The notes below the pieces were generated by a model. The model was not told where the DNA came from. It was given only the letters and a program-made list of their open reading frames with translations, and did not search any database. Made by a program: the position numbers and the translations under genes. A stretch of 64,000 bases of DNA, taken from assembly GCF_001423295.1 (NCBI RefSeq), contig NZ_LMNG01000029.1:186001-250000 (forward strand), in the 5' to 3' direction. Below, in pieces: positions 26,548 through 34,764 of this stretch. Origin of the DNA: Methylobacterium sp. Leaf112. GTDB lineage: Bacteria; Pseudomonadota; Alphaproteobacteria; Rhizobiales; Beijerinckiaceae. The stretch's first letter is position 1, and every line of letters begins with the position of its first letter.

Positions 26548-26575
26548 CGTGAGCCCCGGGCGGGCCGCCGCGGCA

Positions 26576-27043
26576 TCAGCCGGGCGCCCCCTCCTGGCGG
26601 CTTCGGGCCGCGCCCTCCGGAAAATGGAACGCGTGCGTGCAATGCCGCCGCCACCAGCGGGTCAGGGCGACCTCGGTGACGGCGGCGCCGTCATGGGCGT
26701 GGATCATCGTGCCTTGCCCGGTCACGATGGCGCAGTGGCGGGCCGGCAGGTGGGCGCGGAAGGAGAATAGAAGGACGTCGCCGGCTCGCGCCTCGGCGGG
26801 CGGCACCGGGACGAGGTGGCGGGATGCGGCCTCCGCCAGCGGGTCGGTGCCGGGGGGCGCCGATTCCGCCCAGGAGGCGGCATAGGGCGGGGCGGCCTCG
26901 GGCTCGGGGCCGAAGCAGTCGCGCCAGACGCCGCGCACGAGGCCGAGGCAGTCGCAGCCGACGTGCCGCACCGAGGCCTGGTGCCGGTAGGGCGTGCCGA
27001 TCCAGGCGCGCGCAACCGACACGATCCGGTCCTGCGGGCTCAT
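26576..27043 (-). CDS. GTA NlpC/P60 cell-wall peptidase (g14 type)
   Basis: 155-residue cysteine peptidase expected at the tail tip, where it helps open peptidoglycan during DNA entry. The catalytic cysteine lies in VGCDCLGLVRGVWRD (the NlpC DCxGL motif, about residue 32) and the catalytic histidine in ARHCAIVTGQGTMIHAH (about 102 or 114). The start overlaps the DUF2163 stop by four bases (ATGA), as in other GTA clusters. The genes that should follow (megatron) are pushed 1.8 kb away by the MucR and DMT insertion. Confidence 0.88.
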   Translation of the reverse strand: MSPQDRIVSVARAWIGTPYRHQASVRHVGCDCLGLVRGVWRDCFGPEPEAAPPYAASWAESAPPGTDPLAEAASRHLVPVPPAEARAGDVLLFSFRAHLPARHCAIVTGQGTMIHAHDGAAVTEVALTRWWRRHCTHAFHFPEGAARSRQEGAPG

Positions 27044-27933
27044 CGGAACAGGCTGCCGCCGTCGAGGCCGGGGCCGGAGCCGGGGGCCTGGCGCACCACG
27101 AAATCGTTGCCGGGCATGTGCGGAAATCCCTGGAAGTTGAGGGTGTTAGAAAATTTGCCGCCGCAGGTGGAAAAGCGCTTGTCGCAGCCGGCCGTGACCG
27201 CGAAGGCGTCGCCGGGGTCCACCGGGCGGGCCGGGGCCTGCCACAGGGCGAGGCGATGCCCGGCGCCGTCGCCCGCATGGGTGCGGAGGTCGGACGCGTG
27301 CCCGGCCTGGGCGCCGCCGGCCCAGACGAGGCGCCCGCCCGTGAACCAGCCCGGCGCGAACGGGGCCGCGAGGGCGACCCGCAGGATGCCGGGTTCGGGC
27401 ACGGCGATGACCCGGCCGGTGGTGCGGAACGCCGGCCGGTCGCGGTCGAGGCCGCAGCGGGCATCGCCCAACTCGGCCGAACAGGTGGCGCGGAAGGTCC
27501 GGCCGGTGGGTACGTCGAGGCGGTCCATGAGGCCGCGCAGCTCGGCCACGAACGCGCCCCCCGCCCGGCGTACCTCGCCGAGGGTCCCGACATCGAGGAG
27601 CAGGCTCGTCTCGGGGTGGGTCCAGTCCACCAGCCAGGTCTCGACGCCGGCCCCGTCGTAGAGCCCGCCGGCGATGTCGGCATCGGTGATCCCGAGGGCG
27701 GTGAGCGCCCCCGCCACCTCGCCGCCGCCGACGGCGAAGCCGAGTTCGGCGCTGGCCTCGGCCGCCTCCAGGCCGGAACGGGCCGCGTAGGGCATGCCCG
27801 CCAGGGTGAGGTCGCGGTCGTGGTCGGTGAAGCCGAAGCGCACCCCGTCGCGGCGGGTGAGCGCCCAGCAATGGCACAGGGTGGTGGCCCCGCCGGCGAG
27901 ATGTTCGGCGAGGTCGGGGGGCAGGGTGCGCAT
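27040..27933 (-). CDS. GTA hub protein, DUF2163 (g13 type)
   Basis: 297 residues. Characteristic DUF2163 features include the opening LPPDLAEHLAGGATTLCHCWALTRRDGVRFGFTDHDRDL, cysteines in RATCSAELGDARCGLD, and the iron-sulfur-like C-terminal cluster TAGCDKRFSTCGGKFSNTLNFQGFPHMPGNDF. In RcGTA the protein forms the iron-sulfur-containing hub between distal tail and megatron. The ATG at 27933 is clear, and the gene is coupled to the peptidase gene. Confidence 0.88.
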   Translation of the reverse strand: MRTLPPDLAEHLAGGATTLCHCWALTRRDGVRFGFTDHDRDLTLAGMPYAARSGLEAAEASAELGFAVGGGEVAGALTALGITDADIAGGLYDGAGVETWLVDWTHPETSLLLDVGTLGEVRRAGGAFVAELRGLMDRLDVPTGRTFRATCSAELGDARCGLDRDRPAFRTTGRVIAVPEPGILRVALAAPFAPGWFTGGRLVWAGGAQAGHASDLRTHAGDGAGHRLALWQAPARPVDPGDAFAVTAGCDKRFSTCGGKFSNTLNFQGFPHMPGNDFVVRQAPGSGPGLDGGSLFR

Positions 27934-27941
27934 GGGAACTC

Positions 27942-28577
27942 CTACGGGACGATCTCGATGAGCGGCACCCTGGGGATCTCGCCGGCCGTGAAGGCCGAGA
28001 GATCGACGGTGAGGTCGTCGGTGTCGAAGCGCACCGGCACGTCGAACAGGAAGCCGGCCGTCACCGGATCCCCGGGGGGCGGGGCCGCCGCGAGGGTGAC
28101 CGTGCCCGTCGTGCCGTCGCAGGTGAAGGCGGCGGGCGGCAGGGCGAGGCCCGCCACCGCCACGATCACGCTCTCGGCCACGGGCTTGGTGATGACCCGC
28201 CGGTAGGGCAGGGGGCCGCTGCCGTAGGTCTTCGCGAGCTGGAACGTGCGGGTCGCCCCGTCGCCGGAGCCCAGGGGCTGGTCCATGGCCGAGACCGGGC
28301 GCGAGGGCGGGCCGGAGCGGGCATCGACCCGGTCTCGGTAGCGGAACCCGTAGAGGCGTCCGCGCCGCTCCTCGAAGAACGCCAGCACGGCGTGGAGGGC
28401 GTCGAGGGTGCGGATGCCGAGGCCGGCATCGTAGCGGCGGCGCGAATCCGCCCAGCGGCTGTTGCGGTGCTCGCGCCCCGACGCGAGGGTGACGATCTCG
28501 GTCATCCGCCCCGGCCCGCCGCTGCCCCGCAGGGCGACATCGAGGGGAAAGCGGACTTCGTGGAAATCGGCGCCCAT
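27942..28577 (-). CDS. GTA distal tail protein, DUF2460 (g12 type)
   Basis: 211 residues, DUF2460: FHEVRFPLDVALRGSGGPGRMTEIVTLASGREHRNSRWADSRRRYDAGLGIRTLDALHAVLAFFEERRGRLYGFRYRDRVD is nearly diagnostic. It makes the distal tail ring linking tail tube to hub. The reading frame stays open for a further 300 codons upstream of the ATG only because of GC-rich coding; the start at 28577 fits the family. A five-copy 17-base tandem repeat lies just upstream. Confidence 0.9.
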   Translation of the reverse strand: MGADFHEVRFPLDVALRGSGGPGRMTEIVTLASGREHRNSRWADSRRRYDAGLGIRTLDALHAVLAFFEERRGRLYGFRYRDRVDARSGPPSRPVSAMDQPLGSGDGATRTFQLAKTYGSGPLPYRRVITKPVAESVIVAVAGLALPPAAFTCDGTTGTVTLAAAPPPGDPVTAGFLFDVPVRFDTDDLTVDLSAFTAGEIPRVPLIEIVP

Positions 28578-28596
28578 GGGCGGCTCCTGGATGCGG

Positions 28597-28681
28597 CAAG
28601 TCGGACGTCTGGGCAAGTCGGACGTCTGGGCAAGTCGGACGTCTGGGCAAGTCGGACGTGTCGGCAAGTCGGACGTCTCGG
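28597..28681. repeat. five 17-bp tandem repeats between tape-measure and DUF2460 genes
   Basis: Units of CAAGTCGGACGTCTGGG: three exact copies, then two with small changes at the end (GTGTCGG and GTCTCGG). They fill most of the 128-base gap between the tape-measure stop and the DUF2460 start. Each unit contains the palindrome GACGTC. Seventeen is not a multiple of three, so it is not a coding repeat. Confidence 0.9.
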
Positions 28682-28705
28682 GGAGGCGCGCGATCACCGC
28701 GTGCC

Positions 28706-29284
28706 TCACAACCCCCGCCGGCCGCGGGCCACGGCGCGGGCGAGGCCGGCGGCGACCTGGGCCTCCGAGCGGCGAAAGCCCGCGATGTCCGGGGTGGTGA
28801 TGTTCACCGTGACGGCGGCGGCGCGGGCCTCCGCGCCGGCCGCGACCCCAAGGCGGCCGTCGCTGCCGCGCTTCAGGGGCAGGATCGCCTCGGGCCCGGC
28901 CTCGCCCATGAGGCCGAGGCCGCCCTGCATGGGAAAGTAGGTGGGCGCGGCGACGATGCCGCCGGCCGCGAACGGCCGCACGCGCCCTTGCGCCACCACC
29001 CCACCCCGGGCGAAGGCCTCGGTGCCCCCGGCGACGCTGGCGTTGAGGGCGCCCTTGACGAGGCCGGTGATGCCGGCCTTGACCGGGGTCAGCGCGGCCT
29101 TGAGGGCGAGGCTCGAGAGCTTCGTCGTGAGGGCGCCGAGCAGGCTGTCGAGCTGGCGCCCGGCGCCGAGGGGACCGCCCAGGGCCTGGGTCAGGCTCTG
29201 GCCGAACCCTTTGGCCAGCCGGTCGAGGACCTGAAGCTGCTTTTCGCGGCCCGCCTGGGCGCGGTCGGTCTCGCTCTCTGGCAT
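28706..29284 (-). CDS. GTA tail tape-measure protein (g11 type, short)
   Basis: 192 residues. N-terminal helix (LQVLDRLAKGFGQSLTQAL) and a hydrophobic segment (LDSLLGALTTKLSSLALKAALTPVKAGITGLVKGAL) are followed by the tape-measure C-terminal signature ARGGVVAQGRVRPFAAGGIVAAPTYFPMQGGLGLMGEAGPEAILPLKRGSDGRLGV, found in lambda-like tape measures. GTA tape measures are short because the tail is short, and this length fits. ATG at 29284 overlaps the chaperone stop as TGATG; a GTG one codon earlier is also possible. Confidence 0.85.
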   Translation of the reverse strand: MPESETDRAQAGREKQLQVLDRLAKGFGQSLTQALGGPLGAGRQLDSLLGALTTKLSSLALKAALTPVKAGITGLVKGALNASVAGGTEAFARGGVVAQGRVRPFAAGGIVAAPTYFPMQGGLGLMGEAGPEAILPLKRGSDGRLGVAAGAEARAAAVTVNITTPDIAGFRRSEAQVAAGLARAVARGRRGL

Positions 29285-29526
29285 CACGGGCTCCCAGGAT
29301 CACAGGATGACGGGACGTCGGGATAGGCCGCGAGCAGCCGGTCGAGATCGGCCCGGCCGGCTGCCGGCGCACGGGCCGACAGGCCGGCGGCGGCGAAGAG
29401 TTCGCGCGGCGTGGCGCCCCAGAGGTCGCGCGGACGCCAGCCGAGCCGCCCGAGGGCGAGCGCGAGGACATCGTCCCACGGGAAGGCGGAGGCGGGCTCC
29501 GGCGCGCTCCCGCCCGTGGGGCTCAG
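29284..29526 (-). CDS. GTA tail assembly chaperone with a non-ATG start
   Basis: 80-residue protein, recognisable by AFPWDDVLALALGRLGWRPRDLWGATPRELFAAAGL and RADLDRLLAAYPD, the conserved pattern of the small rcc01693-type tail chaperone. No ATG, GTG or TTG lies in frame before the conserved part. A CTG at 29526 overlaps the stop of the previous gene as CTGA, exactly where an ATGA junction would be expected, so CTG is the likely start, with reinitiation by ribosomes leaving the upstream gene. It ends in TGATG with the tape-measure gene. Confidence 0.7.
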   Translation of the reverse strand: MSPTGGSAPEPASAFPWDDVLALALGRLGWRPRDLWGATPRELFAAAGLSARAPAAGRADLDRLLAAYPDVPSSCDPGSP

Positions 29527-29849
29527 GGGTTTGGCGAGGCGCCCTCGCCGAAGGCGGCGGTGAGGGCTTCACCGAGGGCCGCCGTGAGCGGTTCGAGTCC
29601 GCCGGCCAGGGGCAGGGCGGCGACGGCCGCGTCGTCGAGGGCGTGGCCGCCCCCGCGCAGGGCGCTGCCGAGCAGGGCGATGAGGTCCCGGGTGGCGAGG
29701 TGCCCCCCGGCGAAGCGCTCGGCCAGCCCCGTGAGGTCGCGGGCCCCCAGGGCCGATTCGAGTTCGGCGAGGGCGCCGAGGGTGAAGCAGAGGGTGTAGC
29801 GCTGCCCCCCGAGATCGAGGGGGATTTCGCCGCGCCTGCGGTTCGCCAT
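29523..29849 (-). CDS. GTA tail chaperone-like protein (g10 type)
   Basis: 108 residues: ANRRRGEIPLDLGGQRYTLCFTLGALAELESALGARDLTGLAERF..LATRDLIALLGSALRGGGHALDD is the GTA-family g10 pattern (tail assembly chaperone 1-like). It would help wrap the tape-measure protein before tail tube polymerisation. The gene lies between the tail tube gene and the second chaperone and overlaps the latter by four bases. Confidence 0.82.
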   Translation of the reverse strand: MANRRRGEIPLDLGGQRYTLCFTLGALAELESALGARDLTGLAERFAGGHLATRDLIALLGSALRGGGHALDDAAVAALPLAGGLEPLTAALGEALTAAFGEGASPNP

Positions 29850-29889
29850 GATCTTCGGGCCTCCCTATTTTTTCAAACCTTGATGGGTC

Positions 29890-30297
29890 TTAGGCCGCCG
29901 TGAACGCGAGGGCGCCGGCGGAATCGAGGGCCAGGTCGAAGGTGACCTCGCCGGCGTGATCTCCGCGATATTCGAGGCTGGTGATCTGGAACGGGCCCTC
30001 CAGGGTGCCGAAGGCCGGCACCACCACCTGGAACGTCTCGATGGTCCCCTCGAAGAACAGCTGCCGCAGGCGGGCGTCGGAGGCCTCGTCGCGAAACACC
30101 CCGGCGCCCGCGATGGCGGCCCGGCGGATTCCTGCCCCGGACAGCAGCTCGCGCCAGCGCCCGGCGGATTCGGCGTGGGTCACGTCCACGGCCTCGGCGT
30201 TGAAGGCAATCTGGCGGGCGCGCAGGCCGGCGACGGCGACGAAGCCGCCCCCGCTCGCCACGCGGATGAGTAGGTCCTTGCCGCGTTGTGCGCTCAT
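29890..30297 (-). CDS. GTA major tail tube protein (TP901-1 type, g9)
   Basis: 135 residues with the TP901-1 major-tail fold pattern: SAQRGKDLLIRVASGGGFVAVAGLRARQIAFNAEAVDVTHAESAGRWRELLSGAGIR and the C-terminal PFQITSLEYRGDHAGEVTFDLALDSAGALAF. It is the structural subunit of the tail tube. Start at ATG 30297. Gene order (terminator g8, tube g9, chaperones, tape measure) is exactly that of RcGTA. Confidence 0.9.
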   Translation of the reverse strand: MSAQRGKDLLIRVASGGGFVAVAGLRARQIAFNAEAVDVTHAESAGRWRELLSGAGIRRAAIAGAGVFRDEASDARLRQLFFEGTIETFQVVVPAFGTLEGPFQITSLEYRGDHAGEVTFDLALDSAGALAFTAA

Positions 30298-30325
30298 GCG
30301 GGTTCTCCCGTGGGATTGGAGGCGG

Positions 30326-30763
30326 TCAGGCCGGGCGGTGCTCGGTGACCGCCTGGAGGGTGAGGGTGGCGCGGGCCTCGCCGGTGGCGGGGTCGCGGGT
30401 CGCGGCGAGCCGCACGACCCGCAGGGTCACGAGGTGGTGGCCGTGCAGCGCCAGGGGGGCGTCGGCGAGGAGGTCGGCCATGCGCTCGGCGGCATCGAGG
30501 CCGGAGCGGGCCGAGCCCGGCCGGGCGTAGAGGACGAGGGCGAGGCCGTGGGCGTGGCGCGTCGCGCCGTCGACGGATTCGTCGCGGATCTCGGCGTCGC
30601 CGAACACGCCGTAGACGGGCACGCTGCCGCGCGGCGGCTCGTCGTGGAGGCGCACGGACCCGCCCATGAGCCGGGCGAGGGGGGCGTCCACGGCCAGATA
30701 GGCGCGTAGCGCCCAGCGCAGGGCGAGCAGCGGGCTCGCGGAGACCGGGTCTCGAACCGTCAC
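30326..30763 (-). CDS. GTA tail terminator, DUF3168 (g8 type)
   Basis: 145 residues, DUF3168: SPLLALRWALRAYLAVDAPLARLMGG..VRLHDEPPRGSVPVYGVFGDAEIRDESVDG..HAHGLALVLYAR. It caps the tail tube and joins it to the head. The start is GTG at 30763, overlapping the previous stop as GTGA. Confidence 0.85.
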   Translation of the reverse strand: MTVRDPVSASPLLALRWALRAYLAVDAPLARLMGGSVRLHDEPPRGSVPVYGVFGDAEIRDESVDGATRHAHGLALVLYARPGSARSGLDAAERMADLLADAPLALHGHHLVTLRVVRLAATRDPATGEARATLTLQAVTEHRPA

Positions 30764-31134
30764 GGCGCGCGCTCCCCGGCCACGAGTTCTTCGACCCGAC
30801 AGACGAGTTCGCGCCGTCGGCCGTCGGGATCGCCCGCGGCCCGGATGGCGAAGCGGCGCGGCCCGGTGGACAGCCGCATCGTGGGCGTGACGTCGGCGCG
30901 GTAGGCGAGGCGGACCCGGTGGGTCTCCGCCGTATCGGCCCGCCCGCCCCGGACCCGCTCGGGCCCGCTCAGGGATTCGAGGGCACCCCAGACCAGGGGG
31001 CCGGGGACGTAGCGGCGGATCACGCCGCCGAACCCGTCGGGCTCCTCCACGGGCCGTTCGAGGGTGAAGCGGCGGCGGCGCGCGCCGATGGGCACGCGCG
31101 GCGTGGACTCGGGCATGATCGGCTCCGTGATCAT
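30760..31134 (-). CDS. GTA head-closure (stopper) protein (g7 type)
   Basis: 124 residues of the phage head-tail joining family: RRRRFTLERPVEEPDGFGGVIRRYVPGPLVWGALESLSGPE is the conserved opening, followed by RVRLAYRADVTPTMRL. It forms the stopper ring below the portal adaptor. ATG at 31134 overlaps the adaptor stop (ATGA). A second possible start at 31116 would remove six residues. Confidence 0.82.
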   Translation of the reverse strand: MITEPIMPESTPRVPIGARRRRFTLERPVEEPDGFGGVIRRYVPGPLVWGALESLSGPERVRGGRADTAETHRVRLAYRADVTPTMRLSTGPRRFAIRAAGDPDGRRRELVCRVEELVAGERAP

Positions 31135-31694
31135 AGGGACAGGCGCCGCAGGGGGGCGACGAGGGCGGCGACGGATGGCGGCGGGCCCGCGCCCGTGTCG
31201 CCGCGATGCTCGAAGCCGTGGGCGGCGAGGAGCCGGATCGCCTGCAGCAGCATCGGGGGCGCCGGGGGGCCGTCGCCGCCGTATCCGGCGCTGACTTCGA
31301 CGAGGGCGGCGCGGGCGTGGAGCGACGGCGCCTCGGGCGAGACCACGAGGCCCGGCGCCTCCACGGGGTCCGGCCCGGGGCGCACGAGGCCGGGGGCGAG
31401 GTCGGTGACCGTCCCCTCGGCATCGACGAGGCCGGCCCGCTCCACGGCCACCAGGGGGCTGAGCGGCAGGGGCACGAACCCGGAGGCGGGCCAGGCCGTG
31501 AGCATGATCCGGTAGCGCCCGGGCGCCAGGATTCGCCGGGTCGCGGCTTCCACGCTGGCGCGGGCGGAGGCCACGAGGGCGGCGAGGAGGGCGTCCTCGG
31601 CCCCGCCCTCGTCGGAATCGAGGCGCAGATGCGCGCGCATCTCGCCAAGGCTCACCGGCTCGACGGTGGCGCCTGCGACGCGTATCGGGGTCAT
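31131..31694 (-). CDS. GTA head-tail adaptor (gp6-like, g6 type)
   Basis: 187 residues. EPVSLGEMRAHLRLDSDEGGAEDALLAALVASARASVEAATRRIL is the phage gp6-like connector signature: a helical bundle that docks on the portal. The rest is a longer GTA-type C-terminal extension ending ALVAPLRRLSL. ATG at 31694 has GGAG eight bases upstream; a TTG at 31706 is less likely. In a standard cluster the capsid gene would sit directly upstream; here 3.2 kb of unrelated genes are in between. Confidence 0.85.
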   Translation of the reverse strand: MTPIRVAGATVEPVSLGEMRAHLRLDSDEGGAEDALLAALVASARASVEAATRRILAPGRYRIMLTAWPASGFVPLPLSPLVAVERAGLVDAEGTVTDLAPGLVRPGPDPVEAPGLVVSPEAPSLHARAALVEVSAGYGGDGPPAPPMLLQAIRLLAAHGFEHRGDTGAGPPPSVAALVAPLRRLSL

Positions 31695-31723
31695 CGTCGT
31701 CTCCAAGGTGCGGGGTGTTGCCG

Positions 31724-32470
31724 ATGGCTCGGACTGGTCTCGGGCGTCTCGCCCTGCTGATGGGCGTCGCGGTTCCGGCCCCGATCATGGGTCCGGCGCA
31801 CGCGGTGGTGGGCGGCGATCCGGCTCCGGAGGCGGCTTCTCACGCCGTCATGGTGCTGTCCTCGAACGGTGGCGTGTGCACCGGCGTGGTGGTGGCACCG
31901 GGCGCCGTGCTCACGGCCGGGCATTGCCTCGCGCCGCGCCTCGTCCACCGGGTGCACTACAAGGACGCCGCCGGGGCGCCGGTGCTGGCCGAGCCCGCCG
32001 CGCAGGCGGTCCATCCGGGCTACGATGCGGGCGCCATCGCGGGGCGTCGCCGCTCCATCGACCTCGCCCTCGTGCGCCTCGCCGCGCCCCTGCCGGCGCC
32101 GTTCGTGCCCGCCACCTTGAGTGCGGCGATGCCGCGCGCCGGCGAGACTCTCACCGTCTCCGGCTACGGCGTGGCGCGGCCGGGGGATCCGCGCAGCACC
32201 GGCACCTACCGGCAGGCCGGCGTGCCCGTGGTCGAACCCTACGGGCCGAGCCGCATCCTCGTCTGGCTGCGCGGCGCGAAGGGCGCCGGCGCCTGCCAGG
32301 GCGATTCCGGTGGGCCGGTCGCGGCGGATATGGGCGTCGTCGCGGTGGCGGCCTGGGTCGGCGGGGCCTGCGGCGGTCTTTCGCAAGGGGTCCTGCTCGG
32401 GCCGCAGCGCGCCTGGATCGACGCGACCCTGGCCGGCTGGGGCCTCGCCGCCCGCTGGGACCGCCCGTGA
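31724..32470 (+). CDS. secreted trypsin-like serine protease 1
   Basis: 248 residues with a signal peptide (LGRLALLMGVAVPAPIMGPAHA). It has the complete S1 catalytic triad: His in GAVLTAGHCLA, Asp in RRSIDLALVRLA, and Ser in ACQGDSGGPVA with the family GDSGGP motif. Four cysteines could form two disulfides, including the conserved one around the serine loop. It is on the opposite strand from the GTA genes and starts 30 bases from the adaptor gene, with no strong ribosome site before the ATG. The target is unknown. Confidence 0.85.
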   Translation: MARTGLGRLALLMGVAVPAPIMGPAHAVVGGDPAPEAASHAVMVLSSNGGVCTGVVVAPGAVLTAGHCLAPRLVHRVHYKDAAGAPVLAEPAAQAVHPGYDAGAIAGRRRSIDLALVRLAAPLPAPFVPATLSAAMPRAGETLTVSGYGVARPGDPRSTGTYRQAGVPVVEPYGPSRILVWLRGAKGAGACQGDSGGPVAADMGVVAVAAWVGGACGGLSQGVLLGPQRAWIDATLAGWGLAARWDRP

Positions 32471-32595
32471 GCCCGCCCCGGCCGATTGGCGTCGCGGGCG
32501 GAACCAGAGCTTGGCCGAGGGATTCCGTTCAGATAGGTTTCCACCATGGCCGTCCGGGACGCCTCCCTTCGGGGCCGGGACGCGGGAGAGACACG

Positions 32596-33465
32596 ATGCT
32601 GCCGACCGCGTTTCGCGCCACCGTCCTTCGCACATTCACCGTGGCGGCCCTGGTCGCGCTCGCGCCCGCACTCCTGCCCACGCCCGCCTTCGCGGTGATC
32701 AACGGCGCGGTCTCGCGGGATCCCAACGGCCTGCGCGCCTCCGTGGTCCGCATCGAGAGCAGCCAGGGCGAGATCTGCTCGGGCACGCTCATCGCCAGCG
32801 ACCTCGTGCTCACGGCGGCCCATTGCGTGATGCACCGGGCCAGCTACAGCGTTGTGGCGGTGGACCGCGCCTTCCGCTCGCGCCGCATCGCCGTGGCGGC
32901 GGCGTCCATGCATCCCGAATTCGTCCCCGGCACCACGCCGGAGGATCAGCCGGGCATCGATCTCGCTCTCATCAAGCTCGCCGAGCCCTTGGGCGGCGAC
33001 TTCCAGCCCCTCGATCCGCGCGGCGGCGGCATCAACACCGGCGACGCCGTCGAGATCGCGGGCTTCGGCGTGGTGGCGGAGAACCGGCGCAACACCGCCC
33101 GCACCCTGCGCCAGGCCCAGCTCGTCTCCATCGGCCCGCTCCAGGTCGCCAACCGCGTCACCGTGGTGACCGACCGGCGCCGCATGGCCGAGACGGCGGG
33201 GGCGGGCGCGTGCCTCGGCGATTCCGGCGGCCCGATCCTGCGCGGCGGCCCCGGCGGCTATCAGATCGTCGGCGTGGTGAGCTGGTCGAGCGGCGCCATG
33301 CGCCAGGACAAGCGCGCCCGCACCGCCTGCGGCGGCTTCACCGCCGTCACCCCCACGGCCGAGCACACCGGCTGGATTTCCTCCCGCGCCGCCGAGATGA
33401 GCCGGATGCAACCGGGCGAGGCCGCGGCCCGCGCCGAGTGGATGGCGCGGCCGGGACGGCGCTGA
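32596..33465 (+). CDS. secreted trypsin-like serine protease 2
   Basis: 289 residues with a signal peptide (FTVAALVALAPALLPTPAFA). The S1 triad is complete: His in DLVLTAAHCVMH, Asp in QPGIDLALIKLAEP and Ser in ACLGDSGGPILRG. The mature N-terminus VINGAVS resembles the IVGG activation site of trypsins. It is related to, but longer than, the protease gene just upstream, which suggests an old duplication. ATG 32596 has GGGAGAG upstream. Neither gene belongs to known GTA clusters. Confidence 0.87.
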   Translation: MLPTAFRATVLRTFTVAALVALAPALLPTPAFAVINGAVSRDPNGLRASVVRIESSQGEICSGTLIASDLVLTAAHCVMHRASYSVVAVDRAFRSRRIAVAAASMHPEFVPGTTPEDQPGIDLALIKLAEPLGGDFQPLDPRGGGINTGDAVEIAGFGVVAENRRNTARTLRQAQLVSIGPLQVANRVTVVTDRRRMAETAGAGACLGDSGGPILRGGPGGYQIVGVVSWSSGAMRQDKRARTACGGFTAVTPTAEHTGWISSRAAEMSRMQPGEAAARAEWMARPGRR

Positions 33466-33540
33466 GCCGGGTTTCGATGCGGAACCGGGGCCGCTTTCAC
33501 GAACCCCGCCTGGGCGCCGGCTTCCTCGCGGGCCGATGCC

Positions 33541-34764
33541 TTACGGACGGTTCGTCCCTGGCCGGCTGAAGGTCCGGGCCGCCGGCGGGAAACCGGCGAC
33601 CATCTGCTCGTCGACGCCCAGGTTGGCGGCGAGCATCCCGCGCGGCACCCGGGCCAGCCAGGTCGCCAGCAAGGTCTCGTCAGTGACGCCGCTGTCGTGC
33701 ACGCCGACGATCTCGGCCGTCTCGGTGCCGATGCTCTCCACCGAATGCCCGCAGGACCGGGGCAGGTACGCGCAGTCGCCCGGGCCGAGTTCGGCCACGG
33801 CCATGTGCTTGTCCTGGCCGAACAGGGTCACGCGCGTCCGCCCCCGCACGACGTAGTGCCACTCGTTCGCGCGGGTATGCCAGTGGGGCGCGTGCACCGC
33901 GCAGGCCGCGAGGCGCACCAGGAAGCCGGTCATCCCCGCCGAGACCGGGAAGGCGCCGGCGGGCGCCATCCGCATCGTGGAGCCGGCCCCCTCGGCTACC
34001 GCTACGGCACCCGCCAGGGCAAAGCGATGGGTGCGCTCCGGCGGCAGCGGACGCTCGGCCCGCGCCGTTGCGCCGTCGCGGGGCACGACGGGTCCCTGGA
34101 TGATGTAGGTCTCGCCGGCCGGCAGGGCCGCCAGAGTCGCCTCCGGCACCCCGAGTGCGCCGCGCAGGATCGCGGGGTCGATCCGGCTCATCCAGTCGGT
34201 CAGCCCGAAGGTGCCGTGTTCGCCGAACAGGCCGTCGTCGAAGGCCAGGATGGCGTGGCACGGCTCGGACCCGAGGGTCTGGATCGCGTGGGCGTGGCCG
34301 CCCGGAAAGTACCAGGTGTCGCCGGGCGCGAAGTTGACGACCTCCATCTCCCCGGCGGCATCGATCACCGTCGCCTGGCAGTGGCCGGCGACGATGTAGC
34401 CCCACTCGGCGGAGGCGTGCCAGTGCATCTCGCGCATCCCGCCCGCATTCAGGAAGATGTGGGCCCCCGCGATCCCGGTGGCGAGGGGCAGCTGGTGGGT
34501 GGTGATCTCCCGCGCCCAGCCGCCCGAGGTCGCCTTGACCGGGCCGCCGTCGAGGGAGGCCGTGAACACCGGGGCAGGCCCCGGCTTGCGCGGGATCGTG
34601 CGCAGGAAGGTGGAATCCGGGGCGACGTCGGCCCCCGCCGCATGACCGTCCCGCGCAGGGCCGGTCTGGAGAGGGCCGCTCTCCGCCGCCAGCGCCCGGC
34701 CGGCGGCCAGGCTGCCGCCCGCCGCGAGGGCGCCGAGAAACAGGCGGCGGTTGGTTTGGTCCAT
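33541..34764 (-). CDS. bicupin, oxalate decarboxylase-like, exported by Tat
   Basis: 407 residues. The N-terminus NRRLFLGALAAGGSLAAGRALA carries a twin arginine and a hydrophobic stretch, pointing to Tat export. Two cupin domains each hold metal ligands: MREMHWHASAEWGYIVAG..PGDTWYFPGGHAHAI in the first, and VHAPHWHTRANEWHYVVRG..PGDCAYLPRSCGHSV in the second. This matches manganese-dependent oxalate decarboxylases (oxalate to formate and CO2), an activity that would suit plant-associated methylobacteria. Catalytic assignment between decarboxylase and other bicupins cannot be settled by eye. Confidence 0.82.
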   Translation of the reverse strand: MDQTNRRLFLGALAAGGSLAAGRALAAESGPLQTGPARDGHAAGADVAPDSTFLRTIPRKPGPAPVFTASLDGGPVKATSGGWAREITTHQLPLATGIAGAHIFLNAGGMREMHWHASAEWGYIVAGHCQATVIDAAGEMEVVNFAPGDTWYFPGGHAHAIQTLGSEPCHAILAFDDGLFGEHGTFGLTDWMSRIDPAILRGALGVPEATLAALPAGETYIIQGPVVPRDGATARAERPLPPERTHRFALAGAVAVAEGAGSTMRMAPAGAFPVSAGMTGFLVRLAACAVHAPHWHTRANEWHYVVRGRTRVTLFGQDKHMAVAELGPGDCAYLPRSCGHSVESIGTETAEIVGVHDSGVTDETLLATWLARVPRGMLAANLGVDEQMVAGFPPAARTFSRPGTNRP

